NCBI GenBank assembly: GCA_033717875.1 | Contig: JADDKJ010000018.1 | Coordinates: 1 to 59,375 of the forward strand | Reading direction: 5' to 3' | DNA: 59,375 bases | From: SBBG01 sp033717875 | GTDB lineage: Bacteria; Pseudomonadota; Gammaproteobacteria; Ga0077554; Ga007554 | Part shown: in pieces, positions 7,913 through 16,980 of the stretch | How positions within the stretch are numbered: the stretch's first letter is position 1 | Layout: each line of letters begins with the position of its first letter | Position numbers and translations under genes: made by a program | The notes under the pieces: generated by a model | Told to the model about the DNA's origin: nothing | The model's database searches: none | Seen by the model: only the letters and a program-made list of their open reading frames with translations

Positions 7913-9197
7913 GGAGCTGGCGGTCTTCGCCTATCTGCCGGGCGAACGCACGGCGGTGCCGGCCGGCCTGCTGACCATGCAAGAGGAGGGGGCCGCCCTG
8001 CGGGGCGCCGGCTTCGTATACGGCTTGCGTTATCTGGACCGCCCCAACGCCATCGAGATCGACCCGGTGAGCCTCGGCTTGCGGAACAGAGAAGCGATGC
8101 GCGGCGTCGAGCTTCATCCGCTGGCGGGGCTCTCCCTGTTTGGCGCCATCCGCGATGCGGCGCCCGACGCCTGGGGCCGGCGCGTGATCGAGGCTCGGCG
8201 CAAAGTGCCGCTCAACAGCCTGCCCGAATCGGAATACCTGCTCGCGGCGGGCTCCAACCGGGTCGGCGCACTCGATGTCCGCACCAGTCTCGATGCCGGT
8301 GAAATGCCGGGCGAGCTCGGCGACGTGCGCAAGCTGGATTATTTTCTCGAAGCCGTCCAGCGCATCGAGGAAGGGGTGCCGGTGCCCGCCCGGCTGGAAG
8401 CCTTCTTCGACGCCGGCAGCGCGCTGGGCGGGGCGCGCCCCAAGGCGACGGTGACGGATGCGCAGGGAAAACTCTGGCTCGCGAAATTTCCGTCGCGCGC
8501 GGACGGCTATGATGTCCCGCTGGTGGAAGCGGCCACGCTCAGGCTGGCGGGTGCGGCCGGCCTCGCGATTCCAACTATCGAAGTGGTCGACCTCGGAAAC
8601 GGGCAACACGTCATGCTGATCGAGCGCTTCGACCGGCAAGGCGCTGCCGCTGCGATGACCCGCAGACATTTCATCAGCGCGCTCACGCTGGTCGGCTGTC
8701 CGGAACAGGACTCGCCCAACAAGAACTATGCCGACATCGCCGACGCGCTGCGCAAACATGGCGCGGCTCATCGCATCGCCGCCGATCTGGAAGAGCTGTT
8801 CGGCCGCATGGTGTTCAACATCCTGGTCACCAACGACGACGACCACTTGCGCAACCACGGCCTGCTGTGGGAACCCGAATCACGCGGCTGGGTATTGAGC
8901 CCCCTGTACGACGTGGTGCCCCGGCCCACCCACGCTTCAGAGCGCTATCTTCACCTGGGTATCGGCCCGCAAGGACGACTGGCCACTCTCGCCAATGCCA
9001 TGGGCTGGGCTGCCCGCTTCGGGCTTACCCGCGACAAGGCCAGCGCAGTCATTGATCGGGTGTGGCGCGTCGTGCGCGAGTGGAAGGGCTACTTCGAGCA
9101 ATTCGGCGTACCACCCGGCGAGATCGATAAGGTGAGCAGCGCGTTCAGACATGCGCGGGAACTTGGGTTTTATAGGCCCGGATCGCCCCGCGGTTGA
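7902..9197 (+). CDS. HipA-like serine/threonine kinase toxin
   Basis: A 431-residue protein with the HipA N-terminal domain (FAYLPGERTAVPAGLL...) and HipA-C kinase fold. Key pieces are LWLAKFPSR (nucleotide-binding Lys), VMLIERFDR, the catalytic region FNILVTNDDDHLRNHGLL and the metal site LSPLYDVVP. Relatives such as HipA, HipT and YjjJ phosphorylate aminoacyl-tRNA synthetases and slow growth. The start at MTSRELAVFAYLP overlaps hipB by 11 bases; the open frame upstream of it is the hipB shadow. Confidence 0.9.
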   Translation: MTSRELAVFAYLPGERTAVPAGLLTMQEEGAALRGAGFVYGLRYLDRPNAIEIDPVSLGLRNREAMRGVELHPLAGLSLFGAIRDAAPDAWGRRVIEARRKVPLNSLPESEYLLAAGSNRVGALDVRTSLDAGEMPGELGDVRKLDYFLEAVQRIEEGVPVPARLEAFFDAGSALGGARPKATVTDAQGKLWLAKFPSRADGYDVPLVEAATLRLAGAAGLAIPTIEVVDLGNGQHVMLIERFDRQGAAAAMTRRHFISALTLVGCPEQDSPNKNYADIADALRKHGAAHRIAADLEELFGRMVFNILVTNDDDHLRNHGLLWEPESRGWVLSPLYDVVPRPTHASERYLHLGIGPQGRLATLANAMGWAARFGLTRDKASAVIDRVWRVVREWKGYFEQFGVPPGEIDKVSSAFRHARELGFYRPGSPRG

Positions 9198-9254
9198 CCT
9201 CGGTGCCGATGATGCTGGGGAGGGTGGTGTAGCCGATGAGCACGGAACGGGTGA

Positions 9255-9286
9255 AGTAGAGGGCAGGCGAAAGCCTGTCCTCTACT
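9255..9286. terminator. Hairpin after hipA, possible terminator
   Basis: AGTAGAGGGCAGGC-gaaa-GCCTGTCCTCTACT forms a 14 bp stem with one G-U pair and a GNRA-like GAAA loop. A clear T-run is absent, so its role in termination is uncertain. Confidence 0.45.
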
Positions 9287-9295
9287 CTACCCTTG

Positions 9296-9370
9296 ACCTT
9301 TTGTCCTTCATCCTGTCCCACAGCGCATCTATTTCCTCCGGCGTCGCCTGTTCCGGCGTGTGTCTGCCTT
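9296..9370 (-). pseudogene. Duplicated 3' end of mazG (fragment)
   Basis: Read on the minus strand it encodes EGRHTPEQATPEEIDALWDR, nearly identical to the end of the intact MazG at 11.3 kb (ESGRTPEQATLEEMDALWDR). The nucleotide match spans about 70 bases at roughly 80 percent by eye. No other part of mazG is present. The two copies bracket the lipoprotein gene as direct repeats, which points to an old insertion or duplication. Confidence 0.75.
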
Positions 9371-9371
9371 C

Positions 9372-10922
9372 TCACAGAAGAGGATACTCCCTGATCGCCG
9401 GGGTATTCGTTATTCGCCTAAGCGAGTTTTGAGTCTCGGTGTTTATGAGGAAAATATCGGCGTCCTCTATTCTGCCTTCAGGGTAGCCGACAGCCAGCAG
9501 GGTACCTCCCGGGACATACCTCCGAAGCGACACTTCGCTTATGTCAGATGGAATTGTGCCGATGGTTGTTATTGGCGTGTTGGTCAATGCATCGTAGGAT
9601 TTAAGCGTTCCACCGCCAAAGCCCGAGGTCAGGTTGTAATTTTCGGCCAGAATTAATCGTATTCTTAAGGTTGCCCTCGTTGCCACGTTGCCAGAGCTTG
9701 AGAATGCGGCTCCCACCCACATAGCATTGCCGATCCTCTTTCCGCCGGTGTTGTCGTTCTTAATCGCGCCTGCGACCCGGCGCGAGTTGCCAGACAGGTG
9801 GTTATAATAAACCCAGTGGCGATCTGCGTGTCTTATCTGTAATGTTTCTTCGGATGAACCTGCAACGAGCAATTGGCTTGCGCCGCCGGTTTTTGGCACT
9901 GACTTTATGGTGGTGATTGTCTGGTTAGAGCAGGAATAAACCAGTTTATCTTCGATCGAATGCAGGTCACCGCAGACCTCCGCATCACTTTCCGAGACAA
10001 GCTGAGTCGCTGGATCGTTACCCTCGGTGGGCATTTTGTAAATGGTATTTCCGTCTATGAAGAAGATATTGCTGCCGTCACGCCCCGACGACCGTATAGT
10101 CAATCCCGGTGAGAAGGTATGCCGTGAAGGAGACAAGCGGCCAGTTTCAGGATTATATACCCGCAGCTTATCATCAATGCGCAAAAATACCGCGGTGGTT
10201 CCGCCGAAGATAAAAAGTGAGGGGCCTGTGGTGAAAGTTGCCTTCATGGAGGGGTTGGCGAAATTCGCGTCGTAGCTGTTGAGGTTGTTGCCGTCAGTCG
10301 CCAGCCAGCCCTCTATGGCGCCAGTTTGTGAGTCATTAATGGATGTGATCCGCTGTATGCTTCCGAGATTGAAGGGCGCGTCGCTGGCGCTCATTCCGAC
10401 CCTGACCATTTTAGAGATGTCGTCAGAGGTGAAGCACGAGCCATCCGGTCCCGGCAATGAATAAAAGAAGACGGCATTGTTGTGGTTGGCGAAATCTTCG
10501 TTTGTTGTGGTGTGGCATAGCAGATTGGCCGTCGTTTCGTTTGAAAGCTGCACAGGTGACAGAGTGCTTCCTTTCAGCGCATTGATCTTCCAGAGCTTGC
10601 CGTCCTTTGCATAGATGAGGGTGCGAGGGTGAAAGCTTGACGTGATTTGCGTCGCGGCGTCGTATGTTCCATGGTAAGCGAAGGTCGCTTCGGAGGCGGC
10701 GGATGTTTCTACGGGTATTATAGGGTGGGCAGGGTCGGCGGGGTCTACAGCGCTGATAACACCCCCGGCGCTTGAGTCTTGGTAGAAAAGGTATGTCGCT
10801 GTTGGCCCGGCAGAGCCACTCGCTGGGTTGTCGGGGTTATCTCCACCCCCGCAGGCGACCAGGCTCGCAGACAAGATGCCAGTCACTATTGATGATTTAA
10901 CCCGCGCCCATGTATTTTTCAT
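9372..10922 (-). CDS. Predicted lipoprotein, beta-propeller-like, unknown function
   Basis: A 516-residue protein with an N-terminal signal and lipobox (ILSASLVAC) followed by GGG and a flexible Asp/Asn/Pro stretch. The rest alternates short beta-rich segments (GKLWKINALKG, DGSNIFFIDGNTIYKMPTEG, EDKLVYSCSNQTITTIKSV) suggestive of a propeller of repeated blades, as in surface or periplasmic lipoproteins. I recognise no family. It lies alone on the minus strand between two copies of the mazG 3' end, suggesting acquisition as a unit. Confidence 0.8.
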   Translation of the reverse strand: MKNTWARVKSSIVTGILSASLVACGGGDNPDNPASGSAGPTATYLFYQDSSAGGVISAVDPADPAHPIIPVETSAASEATFAYHGTYDAATQITSSFHPRTLIYAKDGKLWKINALKGSTLSPVQLSNETTANLLCHTTTNEDFANHNNAVFFYSLPGPDGSCFTSDDISKMVRVGMSASDAPFNLGSIQRITSINDSQTGAIEGWLATDGNNLNSYDANFANPSMKATFTTGPSLFIFGGTTAVFLRIDDKLRVYNPETGRLSPSRHTFSPGLTIRSSGRDGSNIFFIDGNTIYKMPTEGNDPATQLVSESDAEVCGDLHSIEDKLVYSCSNQTITTIKSVPKTGGASQLLVAGSSEETLQIRHADRHWVYYNHLSGNSRRVAGAIKNDNTGGKRIGNAMWVGAAFSSSGNVATRATLRIRLILAENYNLTSGFGGGTLKSYDALTNTPITTIGTIPSDISEVSLRRYVPGGTLLAVGYPEGRIEDADIFLINTETQNSLRRITNTPAIREYPLL

Positions 10923-11104
10923 GGTTACCCCTGATGATTACCTGTTATTGTGTGAATGAATTTCGCATGGAAAACATTTGAATTTATAGCATGACTTTGA
11001 AGCGGGGGAGAAGGGAAAAGATTTTGGCGATTTCTGGCCGCACGCAAATTTCTCGGCCATCTTCAGCATCTTATTCCAATTTGCGTTAAAAACGACAATA
11101 ATTT

Positions 11105-11157
11105 TGTAGGGTGCGTTCCACGCACCAATGGTAATGGTGCGTGGAACGCACCCTACA
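11105..11157. repeat. REP-type perfect palindrome
   Basis: The 23-base arms at 11105-11127 (starting TGTAGGGTGCGTTCCACG) and 11135-11157 are perfect inverted copies separated by seven bases. 'GGTGCGTGGAACGCACC' palindromes are a common dispersed repeat type in proteobacteria. It lies in the 363 bp gap between the lipoprotein gene and mazG. Confidence 0.75.
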
Positions 11158-11189
11158 ATATTTCACTTTTTATTGCGAAATGGAATTAG

Positions 11190-11250
11190 CCATTCTCGCT
11201 ACGGTTCCAGCCGAGGTTTTTAGGATAATCGCTTCATATAGTGAAGCGAT
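11190..11250. repeat. Half copy of the 188 bp palindromic element plus small hairpin
   Basis: Bases 11190-11229 match the right end of the element at 795-982 (TTCTCGCTACGG, then GAGGTTTTTAGGATAAT) with three to four differences. A 9 bp hairpin follows directly (ATCGCTTCA-tatag-TGAAGCGAT, 11228-11250), and ATCGCTTCA occurs a third time at 11262. Only one arm is present, so this copy is solo or truncated. Confidence 0.65.
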
Positions 11251-11285
11251 TACGGCGATGAATCGCTTCATTGACAAAGCGCCCG

Positions 11286-12086
11286 TTACGCCTTTTCCTC
11301 TTCCTTCGCCCTGTCCCACAACGCATCCATTTCCTCCAGCGTCGCCTGCTCCGGTGTGCGGCCGCTTTCGGCGAGCAGGGTTTCGATGCGGCGGAAGCGG
11401 CGTTCGAATTTGGTGTTGGCGCGGCGCACGGCGGATTCGGCGTCGATGCCGGCGTGGCGGGCGAGGTTGACGGCGACGAACAATAGATCGCCGATCTCGT
11501 CTTCCATGCGTTCGATAGGCGCGCCTTGGGCGATTTCGGCGTGGATTTCCGCGGTTTCCTCTTCGATTTTGTTCATCACCTGACGGATGTCCGGCCAGTC
11601 GAAGCCGACGCGCGCGGCGCGGTTTTGCAGCTTGGCGGCGCGGGTCAGTGCGGGGAGGGCGTGTGTCACGCCATCGAGGATGCTCGGCGGGCGCTGTTCT
11701 TCCCGGGCGCGCATGGCGCGTTCGGCGGCTTTGTGTTCCTCCCAGGCCCTGGACTGATCGGTGGCGGAGGCGATCTTCGCTTCGCCGAACACATGCGGAT
11801 GGCGGCGGATGAGCTTGTCGCTGATTGCCGCAACGATGTCATTGAAATCGAACTGCCCGGCCTCGCGTGCGATCTGGGCGTAGAACACCACTTGAAACAA
11901 CAAGTCGCCCAGTTCGCTGCGCAGCTCGCCGGTGTCGCCGCGCGCAATCGCATCAGCCACCTCGTAAGCTTCTTCGAGGGTGTGAGGCACGAGGCTATTG
12001 AAGGTTTGTTCGCGGTCCCACGGGCAGCCAGCGACGGGGTCGCGCAGCCGTGCCATGATGGCGAGAAGGTGGTCGATGTTGATCAT
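11286..12086 (-). CDS. mazG: Nucleoside triphosphate pyrophosphohydrolase MazG
   Basis: A 266-residue all-alpha NTP pyrophosphohydrolase with two MazG domains. The first has CPWDREQTFNSLVPHTLEEAYEVADAI and ELGDLLFQVVFYAQ; the second has EIHAEI...EDEIGDLLFVAVNLARHAGI. The paired E-x2-E...E-x2-D metal sites are intact. It removes pyrophosphate from NTPs and modulates stress nucleotides. The length is normal. The next gene is divergent and starts 80 bases away. Confidence 0.95.
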   Translation of the reverse strand: MINIDHLLAIMARLRDPVAGCPWDREQTFNSLVPHTLEEAYEVADAIARGDTGELRSELGDLLFQVVFYAQIAREAGQFDFNDIVAAISDKLIRRHPHVFGEAKIASATDQSRAWEEHKAAERAMRAREEQRPPSILDGVTHALPALTRAAKLQNRAARVGFDWPDIRQVMNKIEEETAEIHAEIAQGAPIERMEDEIGDLLFVAVNLARHAGIDAESAVRRANTKFERRFRRIETLLAESGRTPEQATLEEMDALWDRAKEEEKA

Positions 12087-12165
12087 GGTTTAGTTGATCT
12101 TCGTCAAAGTCGATAGCCGGGTCAATCTGTTATTATCCAAAAAAGATGTTCCACGAGGAGATGCC

Positions 12166-13395
12166 GTGTCCCCACTCCGCAAGAGGCTGTTGCTTGTTGC
12201 GATTGTAGCCGCGATTGCGGTTGCCGCGATATTTTATTATCGCCAAAGCCAGCAGATCGAAGTCGAGACCATGGTCGTCAAGCGTGGCGATCTGGTGATC
12301 ACCGTCACTCCCACCGAGACCGGTACGGTGGATACCGATGCCACGGCGCTGGTGAAGGCGGAGATCGCGGCGCAGATAAAGGAGGTGGCGGTCGCGGAAG
12401 GGGATGTGGTCAAGGCGGGCGATCTGCTGATGCGTCTGGACGCGGACGATGTGCAGGCGAAGGTGACGCTGGCACGCGCCAATCTGGAGGCGGCCGGCGC
12501 GCGCCTGGCCTCGGCGCGCATCGCCTTGCCGATGGAAAAGGCGCGTACCGCCGCCGCGGTGGCGCAGGCTCGGGCTCGCTTCGAGGATGCGAAGCAAAAA
12601 TACGACAAAAGGAAGCAGCTTTACGAGCGGCGCCTGATCCCGCTCGGCGAGATGGAATCGAGCGCGGCCGATCTTGACGCCGCCCGCGCGGCACTCGATC
12701 AGGCGCAAGCCAATCTCGAACAAGTGCCTGTCCAGGAGCGCCAGGTGAAAGTGGCGCAGGCCGATGTCGAGCAGCAGGCGGCGCAGTTGCGGGTGGCTCA
12801 GTTGAATCTGGATCGCGCCACCATCCGCGCGCCGGTCGGCGGCACGGTGATGGAGGTGCCGGTCAAGGCGGGGGAGCTGGTGCAGCCCGGCACGCCTGTG
12901 GCGCGTATCACGCGCATGGAAGGGCTGTATATCAAGGCGCTGGTGGACGAGGTGGACCTGAGCCGCTTGGTGTTGGGGCAGCCGGCCGAGATCACCTTCG
13001 ATACCCTGCCGGACAAGAAATTCGCCGCTACGCTCTTTGAAATCTCCCCCGGCGTCTCCGTGGAAAAACTCAAGAGCCGTAATGTCACGGTGAAGCTCAA
13101 GCTCACCGCGCCGCCGGCTTTCCTGCGTCCCGGCATGTCGGCCGACGTGGAAGTCATCGTCGACAGGGTGAAGGATGTGCCTTATGTCCCGGCGCAGACG
13201 GTGATGTCCAGAGACAAGGAGCAATTCGTCTATGTGCTGGAGGACGGGCGGATCGCCAAGCGTGTGATCGAGGCCGGACGGTCGAACTGGGACTACATCG
13301 AGATCCGCAAGGGGTTGCGCGAAGGTGAGCAGGTCATCACCTCGCTGGATGTGGAAGGGCTCAAGCCCGATGTGCGGGCGCGGCGTAAAGAATGA
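12166..13395 (+). CDS. macA: Periplasmic adaptor of an ABC efflux system (MacA-like)
   Basis: A 409-residue membrane-fusion protein. One N-terminal helix (LRKRLLLVAIVAAIAVAAIF) anchors it; then come a lipoyl-like half (VVKRGDLVITVTPTETGTVD), a long alpha-hairpin coiled coil (~95-190), the second lipoyl half (RATIRAPVGGTVMEV) and beta-barrel domains. GTG at 12166 is taken as the start because GAGGAG stands five bases ahead; the frame is open 24 codons further up without support. Its stop overlaps the ATPase start (ATGA), marking an operon for export across the envelope. Confidence 0.9.
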   Translation: MSPLRKRLLLVAIVAAIAVAAIFYYRQSQQIEVETMVVKRGDLVITVTPTETGTVDTDATALVKAEIAAQIKEVAVAEGDVVKAGDLLMRLDADDVQAKVTLARANLEAAGARLASARIALPMEKARTAAAVAQARARFEDAKQKYDKRKQLYERRLIPLGEMESSAADLDAARAALDQAQANLEQVPVQERQVKVAQADVEQQAAQLRVAQLNLDRATIRAPVGGTVMEVPVKAGELVQPGTPVARITRMEGLYIKALVDEVDLSRLVLGQPAEITFDTLPDKKFAATLFEISPGVSVEKLKSRNVTVKLKLTAPPAFLRPGMSADVEVIVDRVKDVPYVPAQTVMSRDKEQFVYVLEDGRIAKRVIEAGRSNWDYIEIRKGLREGEQVITSLDVEGLKPDVRARRKE

Positions 13396-14105
13396 TGGAT
13401 GCCTCCGCGCCGCTCATCCAGTTGGAGAGCGTGACCAAGGTCTACACGACTGGCGCGATCCGTTACGAAGTGTTGAAAGAGATCAATCTCACGGTGCGGC
13501 GTGGCGAATACATTGCGCTGACTGGCGCTTCGGGTTCGGGCAAATCCACGCTGCTCAACATCCTCGGCTGTCTCGACGTGCCGACCGCCGGGCATTATCG
13601 CATCGAGGGCGAGGAGGTGTCGCGCAAAACCGATCTGGAGCTGGCGCGTATCCGCAATCGCCTGTTCGGTTTTGTGTTCCAGTCGTTTAATCTGCTCAGC
13701 CGCTACACCGCCGAGGAGAATGTCGCCTTGCCGATGACCTATGGCGGACTGGGGCGCCGCGAGCGACTGGAGAAAGCCAGGAGACTGCTGACCCGCGTCG
13801 GTCTCGGCGATTTCACCCGACACTATCCCACCGAGCTGTCCGGCGGCATGCAGCAGCGCGTGGCCATCGCCCGCGCGCTGGCCAACGATCCGGCGGTGCT
13901 GTTCGCCGACGAGCCGACGGGGAATCTCGACAGCAAGACCGGCATGGAGATCATCACCCTGTTCGGCCAGCTCAGCGCCGAGGGCGCCACGCTCATCGTC
14001 GTGACGCACGATCCGCGCGTGGCGAGCCATGCGCGGCGGGTGCTGTCGCTGTCCGACGGGCGCATCATCAAGGACGAGCAAAACACAGTGGTCGAATCCA
14101 CATGA
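13392..14105 (+). CDS. ABC transporter ATPase (MacB/LolD type)
   Basis: A 237-residue ATP-binding subunit: Walker A GASGSGKST, Q-loop FVFQSFNLL, signature LSGGMQQRVAIARAL, Walker B VLFADEPTGNLD and the H-loop THD. In MacB of E. coli this domain is fused to the permease; here it is a separate gene. It overlaps its neighbours by four bases on both sides, so the three proteins are made together and most likely form one tripartite exporter. Confidence 0.93.
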   Translation: MMDASAPLIQLESVTKVYTTGAIRYEVLKEINLTVRRGEYIALTGASGSGKSTLLNILGCLDVPTAGHYRIEGEEVSRKTDLELARIRNRLFGFVFQSFNLLSRYTAEENVALPMTYGGLGRRERLEKARRLLTRVGLGDFTRHYPTELSGGMQQRVAIARALANDPAVLFADEPTGNLDSKTGMEIITLFGQLSAEGATLIVVTHDPRVASHARRVLSLSDGRIIKDEQNTVVEST

Positions 14106-15304
14106 CCCCCTTCGAATATCTGCGCATCGCTTTCGATGCCCTCGCCGCCAACAAGATCCGCGCCGCGCTGACCATGCTTGGCGTGATCATCGGCGTCGCC
14201 TCGGTCATCATGCTGGTGGCGATTGGCGAGGGCGCGCGGACCTACATCCGCACCGAGCTGATGGGGATCGGCACCAATCTGCTGATCATCGTGCCCGGCA
14301 AGACCGAAACAACCGGCATGGGACGCATGCCGTCAGGGATACAAAAACTCACCTTGGGCGACATGCGCGCGCTGGAAAAGCGCGCCACGCTGATTCCCGC
14401 CATGACGGCGGTGGTGGTGAGCAATGCGCCGGTGAAGTACGGCAACCGCATGCGCAACGTGGAGATCATCGGTGTCGACCAGAACTTCGAGACGGTGCGC
14501 AACCTGCACGTCGAAATCGGCTCCTTCGTCACCAAGGCGGATGTCGATGCGCGTCGGCGCGTGGCGGTGATCGGACGCACGGTGCGCGCCGAATTGTTCG
14601 GCGAGGCCAATCCGCTGGGGCGCATGGTCAAGATCGGCGAGACCAAATTCCGCGTCATTGGCATCATGGAGAAGAAAGGCGTCACGCTGGGCATGGACAT
14701 CGACGATCACGTCTTCATCCCGGTGGAAACCGCGCAGGAAATCTTCGACCAGGAGGGGCTGACCAACATCATCACCCAGGTGGTCAACGAAAAGGAAATC
14801 GAGCGCGCCAAAGAACAAATTCGCGCGGTGCTGATGGAGCGTCACGCGGGTGAGGAAGACTTCACCATGATCAGCCAGCAGGCGATGCTGTCCACCATGC
14901 AAACCATATTGACCACATTCACCTATGTGCTGGGCGGCATCGCCAGCATCTCGCTGCTGGTCGGCGGCATCGGCATCATGAACATCATGCTCGTCTCGGT
15001 GCGCGAGCGCACGCGCGAGATCGGTCTGCGCAAAGCGATCGGCGCCTCGCAGCGCGATATCCTGCTGCAATTCGTCATCGAATCCGTAACGCTCTCCGTG
15101 GCCGGCGGCGTGATCGGCATCGCCTTCGGTGCGGGCGTGGCCTACGGCGTAAAGGCCGCCTTTCCGGCCATTCCGGTGGATGTCAGCGCCTGGTCGGTGC
15201 TGACCGCGTTCAGTTTCGCCTTCATGGTCGGCGCGTTCTTCGGCATCTACCCGGCGATGAAGGCTTCGCGGCTCAATCCCATCGAGGCTTTGCGCTATGA
15301 ATAG
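14102..15304 (+). CDS. ABC transporter permease (MacB/FtsX family)
   Basis: A 400-residue permease with an N-terminal helix (IRAALTMLGVIIGVASVIMLVAIGEG), a large periplasmic MacB core domain (~45-270) and three C-terminal helices ending in the FtsX domain (GGIGIMNIMLVSVRERTREIGLRKAIGA). This mechanotransmission-type exporter works with the MacA-like adaptor and the ATPase encoded just upstream. Substrate not predictable; macrolides, peptides or lipids are known for the family. A TolC-like partner is not in the window. Confidence 0.92.
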   Translation: MTPFEYLRIAFDALAANKIRAALTMLGVIIGVASVIMLVAIGEGARTYIRTELMGIGTNLLIIVPGKTETTGMGRMPSGIQKLTLGDMRALEKRATLIPAMTAVVVSNAPVKYGNRMRNVEIIGVDQNFETVRNLHVEIGSFVTKADVDARRRVAVIGRTVRAELFGEANPLGRMVKIGETKFRVIGIMEKKGVTLGMDIDDHVFIPVETAQEIFDQEGLTNIITQVVNEKEIERAKEQIRAVLMERHAGEEDFTMISQQAMLSTMQTILTTFTYVLGGIASISLLVGGIGIMNIMLVSVRERTREIGLRKAIGASQRDILLQFVIESVTLSVAGGVIGIAFGAGVAYGVKAAFPAIPVDVSAWSVLTAFSFAFMVGAFFGIYPAMKASRLNPIEALRYE

Positions 15305-15316
15305 AAGAAGGATGCC

Positions 15317-15493
15317 ATGGACGCCTGGCTGAAGGCGAATATGCACGATGTGTTGATCGGCATCGAGATCGTGTGGGTAGGCGGTTTCCTGGCCGTTTTC
15401 GTCATCCATTTCCTGATTTGGCGTGTGATCAGAAAGAGGAAGGGGGCGCAGAAAATAAAGCCGCCAGCGGAGAAGGAAGGTGATCGCCGGTAA
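15317..15493 (+). CDS. 58-residue single-pass membrane protein after the MacB-like permease
   Basis: The ORF begins MDAWLKANMHDVLIGIEIVW, contains one hydrophobic helix (about residues 12-36) and ends in a highly charged Lys/Arg tail. GAAGGA stands seven bases upstream, and it follows the permease stop by 12 bases, so it belongs to the exporter operon. I do not recognise a family. A small accessory subunit of the transporter is a reasonable guess from position alone. Confidence 0.6.
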   Translation: MDAWLKANMHDVLIGIEIVWVGGFLAVFVIHFLIWRVIRKRKGAQKIKPPAEKEGDRR

Positions 15494-15498
15494 CGCTG

Positions 15499-16098
15499 TT
15501 ACCCGGCCGAACTCAATACCGCGATCATTTTCCGCAATGCCTGACCACGATGACTGAGCCGGTTTTTCACGTCGGCGGGCAGCTCGGCGGCGGAGCGGTT
15601 GCGCCTTGGGACGAGGAAGATCGGGTCGTAGCCAAAGCCGCTCGTTCCCTGCGGCGCGGTTAGCAGGTCGCCTTCCCAGGTGCCCTGGCAGATGACCGGC
15701 GTGGGATCGGAGGCGTGAGCCATGTAGACCATCACGCATTGAAAGCGCGCCGTGCGCTGTTCCGCCGGCACCTCGGCAAGAACGGTCAGCAGTTTTTCCA
15801 GGTTGTCCTGATCCGTGGCCCCGGGGCCGGCATAGCGTGCCGAATAAATGCCCGGCGCGCCATTGAGCGCATCGACTTCCAGCCCGGAATCGTCGGCGAT
15901 GGCGGGCAAGCCGGTGTGTTCCGCCGCGTTGCGTGCCTTGAGGATGGCGTTTTCGACGAAGCTCAAGCCGGTTTCTTCGATCTCCGGCACGCCGAAGGCC
16001 GACTGTGGCAATACCTCGATGCCATGCCCGGCGAGCATTTCGCCGATTTCCCGCGCCTTGCCTGCGTTATTGCTGGCCAGAATGATGCGTCTCATCAT
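15499..16098 (-). CDS. rdgB: XTP/dITP diphosphatase RdgB
   Basis: A 199-residue Ham1/RdgB house-cleaning enzyme that hydrolyses ITP, dITP and XTP to monophosphates. Typical segments are ILASNNAGKAREI, FVENAILKARNAAEHTGLPAIADDSGLEVDAL, GIYSARYAG and SGFGYDPIF...HRGQAL. The ATG shares its first base with the rph stop, so the two are coupled, a common gene order. Confidence 0.95.
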   Translation of the reverse strand: MMRRIILASNNAGKAREIGEMLAGHGIEVLPQSAFGVPEIEETGLSFVENAILKARNAAEHTGLPAIADDSGLEVDALNGAPGIYSARYAGPGATDQDNLEKLLTVLAEVPAEQRTARFQCVMVYMAHASDPTPVICQGTWEGDLLTAPQGTSGFGYDPIFLVPRRNRSAAELPADVKNRLSHRGQALRKMIAVLSSAG

Positions 16099-16814
16099 CA
16101 GACTTTCAGTGCCGCCTGCTGTTTCTTGATCAGTTCCGCGATGCCGCCCTTGGCCAGCTCGAGCATCGCCATCAGCTCGTCCATGCGGAAGGCGTGTCCT
16201 TCCGCCGTGCCCTGGATTTCCACGAAAGCCCCGGCGTCGTTCATCACCACGTTCATATCGGTTTCGGCTTCGCAATCTTCCTTGTAATCGAGATCGAGCA
16301 CCGGCAGCCCTTCGTAGATGCCGACCGACACCGAGGCGATGAAGCCGTGAATGGGGTTGCTCTTGATGATACCCTGTTTGCGCAGATGGCTGACGGCATC
16401 GACCAGGGCCACATAGCCGCCGGTGATCGACGCGGTGCGCGTGCCGCCGTCGGCCTGGATGACGTCGCAGTCGATGGTGATGTTGCGCTCACCCAGCGCC
16501 TCCATGTTCACCACGGCGCGCAGCGAGCGGCCGATGAGACGCTGGATTTCCATGGTGCGCCCGCCCTGCCTGCCCTGCGCCGCCTCGCGCCCCATGCGTT
16601 GGCCGGTGGAGCGCGGCAACATGCCGTACTCGGCGGTCACCCAGCCCTTGCCGGTGCCCTTCAGGAATTTCGGTACCTTGTCCTCGACAGTGGCGGTGCA
16701 GATCACCTTGGTATCGCCAAACTCCACCAGCACCGAACCTTCGGCATGCTTGGTGTAGTGACGGGAAAGTTTGATGGAACGGAGTTCGTCCTGGGCTCGG
16801 CCGCTGGGGCGCAT
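16098..16814 (-). CDS. rph: Ribonuclease PH
   Basis: A 238-residue phosphorolytic 3'-exoribonuclease that trims tRNA 3' ends. Family blocks are MRPSGRAQDELR, GSVLVEFGDTKVICTATVE, GWVTAEYGMLPRST, QRLIGRSLRAVV, DCDVIQADGGTRTASITG and LDLDYKEDCEAETDMNVVM. Full length and intact. It leads the rph-rdgB pair. Confidence 0.96.
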   Translation of the reverse strand: MRPSGRAQDELRSIKLSRHYTKHAEGSVLVEFGDTKVICTATVEDKVPKFLKGTGKGWVTAEYGMLPRSTGQRMGREAAQGRQGGRTMEIQRLIGRSLRAVVNMEALGERNITIDCDVIQADGGTRTASITGGYVALVDAVSHLRKQGIIKSNPIHGFIASVSVGIYEGLPVLDLDYKEDCEAETDMNVVMNDAGAFVEIQGTAEGHAFRMDELMAMLELAKGGIAELIKKQQAALKV

Positions 16815-16980
16815 AAGTCATCTTCCGGAATATGAAAAAGAAGGATTATATCCTTTGTTCGGAGAGTGATTCAGGGATTTTGCGATTCTTCGCCGAAAAA
16901 GCGCATGACGCGCGGAGGCGAGAAAGCGCTTTGTATGAGCGCGGATGCTGCGGAAAAAAAGACGCTGATCGGGATGAAAA

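Noticed and set aside
9145..9260. Possible gene remnant reading SVLIGYTTLPSIIGTEVNRG on the minus strand
   Set aside because: The stretch is short, and I could not assign it to a family; it may be chance.
14333..15739. Minus-strand open frame of 468 codons opposite the permease
   Set aside because: Shadow of the FtsX-type permease and rdgB region; no domain recognised and low-complexity His/Arg/Asp composition.
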